From Lithodes maja (taxonomy: Eukaryota; Arthropoda; Malacostraca; Decapoda; Lithodidae): a stretch of DNA of 64,000 nt. The stretch's first letter is position 1. Each line of letters starts with the position of its first letter. The notes under the pieces are model-generated. The model worked only from the letters and a program-made list of their open reading frames with translations, did no database searches and was not told where the DNA came from. Below, in pieces: positions 55,630 through 64,000 of this stretch. A program made the translations under genes and the position numbers. The stretch covers positions 62,001 to 126,000 of the forward strand of contig JBAKBP010003115.1 in the NCBI GenBank assembly GCA_037953745.1. The letters run 5' to 3'.

Positions 55630-56622
55630 TGTGGGAAATATTATCCCACAGCGGATAATGTTAGTTAACCTATAAATGTTCGCGTAATATAAATAATGTG
55701 GGGTAATTAACATCTTTCCTTTAATATTCTCAAGCATGAAAATTCCTACATATATTTAAATAACACTCTGTATCCAAAAAATATAGTTTACATATATCCA
55801 TAAATATTAGTTTGAGCCATCTAAGAAGATACTCAAACTTAACATACAATATATAAATACTGTTCAACTATTCGAGCCATCTAAAAAGATACTCGAATGA
55901 ATTAATGATCACGCTATAAATAAAAGGAATCCGAGTTTACGAAGTTCACGAAGCAACTGTACGTATTATTGCGAGTCCGAACGAGATAGCTAAAAATAGA
56001 TTATAAGCTCTCGAAGCAGTGAACTGAAAATTACCGGGCATAATTTACCGAGCATAACGCCAGTTACTATCACGACACCGTGGATACCACACCTCTCAAG
56101 TTAATGTTCGTCCAGCCTACGGTATTATATCTATAGTGATTGCCTGGGTAAAAGTGTTAACATATAACTTCATAATAGTGACACGTGTCAACGGAATCTA
56201 CCCAGACAACACATCGCAGTGACAACGATAATTATAACGCTCGTGCGCTTTCCGAGGATAAAGTATCCGTTTATTTACCGGCTGGCCAGTTAGGTATTTT
56301 AGGGTATCTTTTAGGAGGGCGTTACGAGGCATACCCTCCAAAAACCAAAAGTAAGTTTTGTATATTGCGCTAACTTTTCTTTTGTGACAATAATTGATCG
56401 ACCTTGCTATCTAAATATAATTACGATTGAAACTATCAACAGGCATAAGGTAGACCGGAAATTAATTAATATTTATTATCTTTCTTACAGAATTACTTGT
56501 TTGCCGGATCCAACCGAGCCGTAAGTTAATTATAGAACTTGTTATTGTAAAGCCCGAATAATAGTTGTGTGTGAAGGTTGCTGATCATCGAGGGGCGATT
56601 AGGGCGGTCGCTACAGTTAACA
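55630..56622 (+). repeat. LTR8, 993 bp, 5' LTR of element 5
   Basis: Carries GAAGTTCACG with CTACGGTATT. The same combination is in LTR9. Preceded by satellite. Confidence 0.95.
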
Positions 56623-56682
56623 TTTCATTACAGATGGTCCTTCGAACCGGATTTACTTTAATTGCTTGTCGTTTATGTTGAT

Positions 56683-57231
56683 ATGAGTACCGGTAAATCT
56701 AAATTAGTTTCAATTGTAGGACATAGTTTAGTACCACGATCTATCGGGCCGGTTAGCGGTTCTGAAATACGTATTTTTCGTTCACCGGGCGCCAAAGTTT
56801 CCTGCTTTGAATCAAATCAAACTCTTGCTAGCGTTCTTGATTGGTCTCATGATCTTACTATTTTATTTCTGGGTGGTAATGATATAAATGACAACTGCGT
56901 GCCATCCAACGTTGCTAATGATCTCCGATACGTTATAGAACAAATTCACAGTCATTGTAATTCACATATCGCTGTTGTATTGATCGAGAATCGTAATCCT
57001 CCCGCTAATAATCGATTCAATGTCACATCAGCCAATTATAAACGAATCGTCAATAACAGCAATAATAGGCTGAAGAGATTTTATAAGAACAGGAACCACG
57101 TGAGATTTTTGAGTGTGGGGGCAAAACCCTTTCAAAACACAACCGATGGGATACACTTTGACGACGAGACTAAGAGTCACTTAATTCATAAATTCCGCAA
57201 TACCATCAGACATTTCCTCGATCATAACTAA
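56683..57231 (+). CDS. SGNH/GDSL-type hydrolase (element 5)
   Basis: 182 residues, open, with all catalytic blocks; identical protein to elements 3 and 4. The ATG overlaps a TGA of the preceding short frame (ATGA). It ends 17 nt before gag-pol. Confidence 0.8.
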   Translation: MSTGKSKLVSIVGHSLVPRSIGPVSGSEIRIFRSPGAKVSCFESNQTLASVLDWSHDLTILFLGGNDINDNCVPSNVANDLRYVIEQIHSHCNSHIAVVLIENRNPPANNRFNVTSANYKRIVNNSNNRLKRFYKNRNHVRFLSVGAKPFQNTTDGIHFDDETKSHLIHKFRNTIRHFLDHN

Positions 57232-57248
57232 CAAGATTACCTACAACC

Positions 57249-60200
57249 ATGGAAGCAGCTAAACGATCACTCACAGCTTATAAGGGACACCTCACGAGAG
57301 CTATTCAAAACTGTGAACAACTTCTCAAAGCAACTACTGTGGATTTGGTAGAAGTAGAGCGAACTATAGACCGTTTGGTGTCAAAGTGGAACAATTATGA
57401 AGAAGGCTACACTAAATTAGAGGCTCTACTAATTGAGAGTGAAACTAAGGAAGATGTCATCGATAAAATGCAAGCAGAGTATTATAAACATGAAGCGGAC
57501 TATCAAGATCACATAGTCAAGCTAAGAACAGCTGTTGCCGCTAAACCTGCGCAGAACTCCACAACTCCATCAGGCGGCACAGATAGTAACCAAGGTAGTG
57601 TAGCGGTAGTGAAGCCTAAGCTTCCATGCATCAAAATCCCCGGTTTTTCTGGAGACATCACAGAGTACGAGGCTTTTATAGATCAATTTCAGGCGCAAAT
57701 AGGCAGCCGCTCAGATTTAGAGCCCGTTACAAAACTCCAGTATTTGAAATCTCATTTAAAGGGCAGAGCATTGGATCTTATTGAAGGTAAAAGCTCCGTC
57801 ACAGCCAACTACCAGAGTGCGCTTGACTCTCTGAAAGATACATACGGAGACGAAGAAAGGATAAAACACTGTCTGTTACATACGATAGTTAACTTGAATT
57901 CACCAAAACATGACAGAGGAGATCTTGAGACATTCAGAATAGCAATGTTAAACTTAACCAGAAGCCTTAGTAATAAACACGATTACACCTGCTGTGAATG
58001 GATAATCTCATCTTTATTCCAACATAAATTACCAAGCGCAACCATCAGGCAGTTATATCTAAAGTATGAGACAAACTACTTTACCATAGCTCAGATCAAT
58101 GAAGGCTTAAGAGATCTTGTATCACACATGGAAACAGAATCTCAAGCAAAGGCAAGTAGGAGTGAAAAGCAGGATACTCAGTGGAAAAGATCAGATAGGT
58201 CTACAGAAAAGACCATTGGAACCTACTACAACACCGAATCAAGAACCAAGCCGAAGGCAAAACCAGAACCTTCATGCATATTTTGTGGTGGATCACACAG
58301 AAATGCACAGTGCTCTAAATACGCCACTGGGACTGCAAGAAGCCAGCGGCTAAAAGAAATCGAACTCTGCACAAGATGTATGGGAACTCATTCCATCAAA
58401 TCTTGTAACACCAGGCTACAAATCTGCCGTAGGTGTCAGAAGGGTGTACATCACACCAATTTATGTAAATCATTTGATAAATCTAACCAACAGAATAGTC
58501 AGAGGATGAACACTTCATCCACTGAGTATATAGCTCCACCTAAACAAAGTAATTCATCCACATCCAATGTAGCGCACATAAATGTTACTACGGGTTCAAC
58601 AATATCTAGATTCTCCGGAGTGGCTCTGTCAACGGGATTAGCAAATCTAGAACATGGCGGAAACGAAAGGGAGGTTAGACTGTTCTTTGATAGCGGTTCA
58701 CAGAAATCTTTCATAACTAGAAGCCTTGTAAATCAGACAAAATTACCCTTAAAGACGTCTGTGAAGATGACTCTTAATGGATTCATGGGCCAACCTGTTA
58801 CCCAAAATTATGACTTAGTCAAACCAATAATAAAGGTGGGAAACCGGAGGAAAAGGATCACAGCAGTAGTAGTGGATGAGTTACCGCAAACCATTGTGAC
58901 TGCTGGAATATCAGGAGCTATGGAACATTTAACCAGGAAAGGGATGAAACTAGCAGATACCATACCCCACAATGATCAAGTAGGACCTGTGGGTATACTA
59001 ATTGGCGCAGATCACTACTATGATTTTATATCACGTCACACAGTTGTACGTGAAGGCATAAACCTGCTCAAATCTCCAGCTGGATATATACTAACAGGAA
59101 ATATTCCTACTAAGTACAACACATTGAGTGGATCTAATCACGATACACAGAATATTATACCAGAGTCTGTCCTAGTGATGAGGATTACGGACCATATGGA
59201 TCCCCTTATTGGAGTGGAAACTCACCTTGAAGAAGAGTCTGAGGTTCACAAACTATGGGATTTAGACACGTTGGGAATCGATGTCACTGAGCCAATGCCA
59301 GATGATCGTATGTCCTATAAAGTATACCTGGACTCTTTGAAATATGAAGCAGGACAATACTGGGTTAAGTTACCATGGAAGTTGAATAAAGCTGATCTTC
59401 CGAACAATTATTCAAGAGCAATTGGACAAATGCACTCCCTAGTTAAAGAACTGAAGAGAAAAGACAAGATTGAGATATACCAGAAGATTCTTGACGATCA
59501 ACTAGAGGCAGGATTCATTGAAGAAGTACCCAAGCCTACACCTAATGATCAATCCCACTACTTGCCACACCATGCAGTTGTTAAAGAGTCGGCTACAACA
59601 CCATTAAGAATAGTGTTCAATTGTAGTTCACGAGCAAACAAAGGTAGTCCCTCTCTGAATGACTGTTTAATGACAGGTCCCCCATTGACTAGCAAACTAT
59701 ATGATGTGCTTCTCAAATTTAGAACTAATCAACATGCATATACAGCGGATATTTCAAAGGCGTTCCTGAGAATTGGGCTACAAGAGGAAGATCGTGACTA
59801 CACAAGATTTTTATGGCCAATTGACATACAAGATGTGAATAGTCCACTAAGAACATTACGGTTCAAGTCGGTCCTATTTGGTGCCACAAGCTCACCATTC
59901 TTGCTTCAGGCCACGATAGATTTTCATCTGAAGTCTTCAGAAAGCCCCATCAAGGAAATGTTGGCCTCCAATTTCTATGTAGACAATTTCCAAGGGACAG
60001 TGATGAATGAAGATAAATTGACATACATATATAAGGAAGCCAATAGAGAACTCCAGCATGCTAATATGCCGCTAAGACAATGGGTCACCAACAATACAAA
60101 GCTGAACACTGCAATTGAGAAAGACTTTCCCGGATATAAAATTCCAGACACGACATCAGTTCTTGGAATATTATGGAACGTTAAAGAAGATGTATTGAAG

Positions 60201-62647
60201 TTGAAGCCAGTGAAATATGTCGACAGTCAATCAAGCTCCATTACAAAAAGACAGCTACTAGCCAAAGTTAGTAAATTATTTGATCCCCTAGGTATAATGT
60301 CACCTATCACTATAAAGGGAAAACTATTGGTTCAAGAAGCTTGGCGCCTTAAAGTGGAGTGGGATGACATTCTCCCTGAATTCTATGTTGATGAATGGAA
60401 AGAGTTGGAATCTGAATTTCAGCAGCTATCAAGTCTACAGGTACCCAGGTCCACAGCACATGAAACAACTCCATGCTCTCTACACATATTCTGTGACGCT
60501 TCCACAAGGGCATACGGTGCAGTTGCATATTTGGTGGATGATTCAAACTCCCTACTTCTAACCAGTAAGGCAAGAGTAGCCCCATTGAAGTCTAGGACCA
60601 TACCTCAACTAGAACTAACTGCACTGCTTGTCGGAACAAGACTGGGATCATACATTAATCATATCTTAGGAAACCTGAACATCATTAAAACTTACTTATG
60701 GTCAGATAATGAAGCTTGTCTGCAATGGGTGAAAAATGACAACTCTAAAATACCATATGTGAAAAACCGTGTTGCAGAAATTAAAGAACTACAAAAGGGA
60801 TTTGTGTTTATGCACGTAGACACCAAGAATAATCCTGCAGATCTGCTCAGTAGAGGCGTCAAAGTACAAAGGCTTGACTCTTTATGGTTTAATGGTCCAG
60901 AGTGGTTGACGGATCCTAAACTTTGGCCTATCCAAAAGCCTTATGTTGTATCAAACATTCTTGTGCCAGACGTTCTATCACTCATAAGTAGTAATCCAAG
61001 CCCTTTGGTAAATCCCAATAGATATTCAACTCTTGGTAAATTACTGAGAGTAACAAAAGGGGTGATGGACTTTGTCAATAACTTGTTTGCAAAGAGAAGA
61101 TGGAATCGCAGATTGAAGATTCAGTGTCCCATGACCTATTGGATAAAACATCTACAAAGTGAAGTATATGAGGATGAACTGCAAACTCTATCAAGGAAGG
61201 AACCAGAATCACAACCTGAGACATCTAAAAAGATACTCAGATCAAATAACTTCTTAATTCACCGCTTAGGGTTATTCCTTGATGAGGAAGGCCTCATTAG
61301 ATGTAAAGGGAGAATCCATCATTCATCTTTGCAATATAGTACTAAACATCCCATCCTACTGCCAAAGAAGCATTGGTTTACTGAACTGGTGATAGAAGCC
61401 TCACATGAGACTACCTTACATGGAGGGATTGCCGAAACCTTAATAAACATACAACAACAATTCTGGATACCAAAAGCTCGTCAAGCCATCAAGAAATGCC
61501 GCCAGAAATGTGTAGTTTGTAAAAGATATGATGCCAGAAAGATCAGGTATCCCACATCACCACCTCTTCCCGAAGAACGTGTGCAGCAAACAGCTCCCTT
61601 TCAAGTTGTGGGAGTAGATTATACTGGAGCAATCCAGTTGCAGGGACCCAATGGAGAGGAACAGTCTACGACAAAAGTTTATGTCTGTCTGTTTACTTGT
61701 GCTAACACCAGGGCTGTACATTTAGAACTTGTAACAGACATGTCTGCCAGCACCTTTTTAAGAGCATTTCGGAGATTTTCAGGCAGACGGTCATGCCCTC
61801 GTCTCATAATTTCGGACAATGGATCAAATTTCAGAGCAACGGAACCACTCCTTAAAAGTTTTTTTCAAATGACTGAGGTACAAAATTTCTTTGAGGGTCG
61901 CGTTGTGAATGGAAGTTCATTCCCCCTAAAGCTCCATGGCAGGGTGGATTTTACGAAAGAATGGTGGGTGTCGTCAAAAGATGCTTGTGCAAGGTGTTGC
62001 ATAATAAGAGGGTTAGTGTAGATGAATTGAGGACGGTTCTAGTGGAAATCGAGGCTAGAGTAAATAACCGACCACTAACCTATGTACACGAAGATATTGA
62101 TGAGCTTCAAGCCCTGACACCCAACCATCTGTTACAAGGATCCCCCATTCAAGTCCTACCACCTGTGATTAATAAAGACGCTATAAAGGACCCCGATTTC
62201 TTACTGAACTTGGCTACTCCTACTACAGAGAAGTTGACCACAAGCTTCAATCATCTCAACAAATTGCTCAAACAATGGCAGAGAGTATGGCAACAAGATT
62301 ACTTGACATCATTGAGAGAGTACCATTATGGAAAGAAACCTAGTGCTGAAACTCGTTTGATGGTTGGAGACGTGGTTTTAATAGATTGTGAAACTCCAAG
62401 ATCAACCTGGCCTCTTGGGAAAATAGTTTCTCTGCATCCAGATACATATGGTACCGTGAGAGTGGTTAAAGTGCTGTCAAAGGGTAAGGTATCTCTAAGG
62501 ACAGTAGACAAATTAATACCCTTAGAAATATCTAGTGAAAGTACTCTCGATACCACGCAAACAGTGCCAATACAGAAAGGTCAGAGACCTAAACGACAAA
62601 CAGCAATCAAAGCCCTGTCAAAGATACATGAACAACTGATGACTTAG
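57249..62647 (+). pseudogene. BEL/Pao gag-pol with integrase frameshift (element 5)
   Basis: Open from ATG 57249 for about 1550 codons. One G of a GG pair is then missing at about 61901 (FEGR followed by out-of-frame residues to a stop at 62021). This separates the third integrase catalytic residue and the C-terminal domain, which continue in another frame to 62647. Substitutions seen only here include Y-to-K in the gag core (IEGKSSVTA), D-to-A before the integrase His pair (IEASHETT), R-to-Q (INIQQQFW) and A-to-V (GIDVTEP). Gag, protease, RT and RNase H parts could still be made. Confidence 0.9.
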
Positions 62648-62804
62648 ATTATATAGTAAAGTTAAGAAGTGGAGGATTAGGTTGTACATAAAAAAAAAAA
62701 AAAAAAAAAAAATGCTACCACTTCATATTGGGTTATTGGTGATGGTAATAAGTTTAGGTTTAGTTAATGTATGAGGGTTAAGTGCTTTCTGGCGCCCCCC
62801 AGGA
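62648..62804 (+). other. 3' non-coding region with A-tract (element 5)
   Basis: About 24 A (62690-62713) and the same flanking inverted repeat and C-rich LTR junction as the other copies. Confidence 0.7.
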
Positions 62805-63797
62805 TGTGGGAAATATTATCCCACAGCGGATAATGTTAGTTAACCTATAAATGTTCGCGTAATATAAATAATGTGGGGTAATTAACATCTTTCCTTTAAT
62901 ATTCTCAAGCATGAAAATTCCTACATATATTTAAATAACACTCTGTATCCAAAAAATATAGTTTACATATATCCATAAATATTAGTTTGAGCCATCTAAG
63001 AAGATACTCAAACTTAACATACAATATATAAATACTGTTCAACTATTCGAGCCATCTAAAAAGATACTCGAATGAATTAATGATCACGCTATAAATAAAA
63101 GGAATCCGAGTTTACGAAGTTCACGAAGCAACTGTACGTATTATTGCGAGTCCGAACGAGATAGCTAAAAATAGATTATAAGCTCTCGAAGCAGTGAACT
63201 GAAAATTACCGGGCATAATTTACCGAGCATAACGCCAGTTACTATCACGACACCGTGGATACCACACCTCTCAAGTTAATGTTCGTCCAGCCTACGGTAT
63301 TATATCTATAGTGATTGCCTGGGTAAAAGTGTTAACATATAACTTCATAATAGTGACACGTGTCAACGGAATCTACCCAGACAACACATCGCAGTGACAA
63401 CGATAATTATAACGCTCGTGCGCTTTCCGAGGATAAAGTATCCGTTTATTTACCGGCTGGCCAGTTAGGTATTTTAGGGTATCTTTTAGGAGGGCGTTAC
63501 GAGGCATACCCTCCAAAAACCAAAAGTAAGTTTTGTATATTGCGCTAACTTTTCTTTTGTGACAATAATTGATCGACCTTGCTATCTAAATATAATTACG
63601 ATTGAAACTATCAACAGGCATAAGGTAGACCGGAAATTAATTAATATTTATTATCTTTCTTACAGAATTACTTGTTTGCCGGATCCAACCGAGCCGTAAG
63701 TTAATTATAGAACTTGTTATTGTAAAGCCCGAATAATAGTTGTGTGTGAAGGTTGCTGATCATCGAGGGGCGATTAGGGCGGTCGCTACAGTTAACA
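62805..63797 (+). repeat. LTR9, 993 bp, between interior 5 and satellite 4
   Basis: Carries GAAGTTCACG and CTACGGTATT like LTR8. It passes into satellite at the same base as LTR3, LTR5 and LTR7. Confidence 0.95.
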
Positions 63798-64000
63798 TTG
63801 ACGAAGACTTCGACGACGACGACGAAGACTTCGACGACGACGACGAAGACTTCGACGACGACGACAAAGACTTCGACGACGAAGACTGCTTTGACGACGA
63901 CGAAGACTGCTTTGACGACGACGAAGACTTCGACGACGATGACGAAAACTTCGACGACGACGACGAAGACTTCGACGACGACGACGAAGACTTCGATGAC
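63798..64000. repeat. Satellite block 4, start only (cut by the window end)
   Basis: The first 203 bases follow the start of blocks 2 and 3 closely, including two TGCTTT units. The array therefore continues beyond the window. Confidence 0.95.

Larger units (their letters stand above)
55630..63797 (+). mobile_element. BEL/Pao LTR retrotransposon, element 5 (one frameshift)
   Basis: LTR8 - interior 56623-62804 - LTR9. Codon 38 is the intact CGA, so this copy did not pass through the lineage of elements 3 and 4 after that mutation. One base is missing at about 61901. Confidence 0.9.

Overview
The window is eukaryotic and almost wholly made of transposable elements and satellite DNA. I found no host gene, rRNA, tRNA or CRISPR array. 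The mix (BEL/Pao LTR elements, a piggyBac with TTAA targets, Jockey/CR1-like non-LTR elements with (AAC)n or poly(A) tails, CT/CA/TA microsatellites, AT-rich spacers) suggests a metazoan, most likely an arthropod such as a decapod crustacean. The species cannot be fixed from sequence alone.

Bases 1-14250 are a mosaic of decayed mobile DNA. They hold an unrecognised reverse-strand reading frame broken by one stop (141-1064), a CT/CA microsatellite (1378-1822), a piggyBac-type MITE flanked by TTAA (2363-2810), and a 4.1-kb piggyBac element with TTAA flanks, matching terminal repeats and an open transposase frame (3149-7252). After these come a foldback element (7581-7915), several copies of one non-LTR family (LINE A) with another (LINE B) inserted into one of them (8340-12905), and TA-rich low-complexity DNA with a three-copy motif (13600-14250).

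Bases 14251-64000 are one ordered array of a single BEL/Pao family. Nine same-strand LTRs of exactly 993 bp alternate with either a 6.18-6.25 kb coding interior or a 3.2-kb block of CpG-rich 21-bp satellite. The order is LTR1-int1-LTR2-int2-LTR3-sat1-LTR4-int3-LTR5-sat2-LTR6-int4-LTR7-sat3-LTR8-int5-LTR9-sat4 (cut by the window end). Neighbouring elements share LTRs, and from LTR3 on a composite unit [LTR-satellite-LTR-interior] repeats every 11.37-11.39 kb. LTR variants and a nonsense codon shared between units show that the composite unit was copied as genomic DNA.

Each interior carries a primer-binding site matching tRNA-Tyr, then a 182-residue ORF with all hallmarks of an SGNH/GDSL hydrolase, then after 17 nt one long gag-protease-RT-RNase H-integrase ORF (1799 aa when intact), and a 3' non-coding stretch with an A-tract. 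Only int2 keeps both ORFs intact. Int3 has one stop codon, int4 a stop plus a frameshift, int5 a frameshift, and int1 several lesions. The most notable points are the hydrolase ORF inside a BEL/Pao element, the LTR-satellite composite array, candidate introns in the LTR leader, and twin LTR hairpins that differ by compensatory changes.
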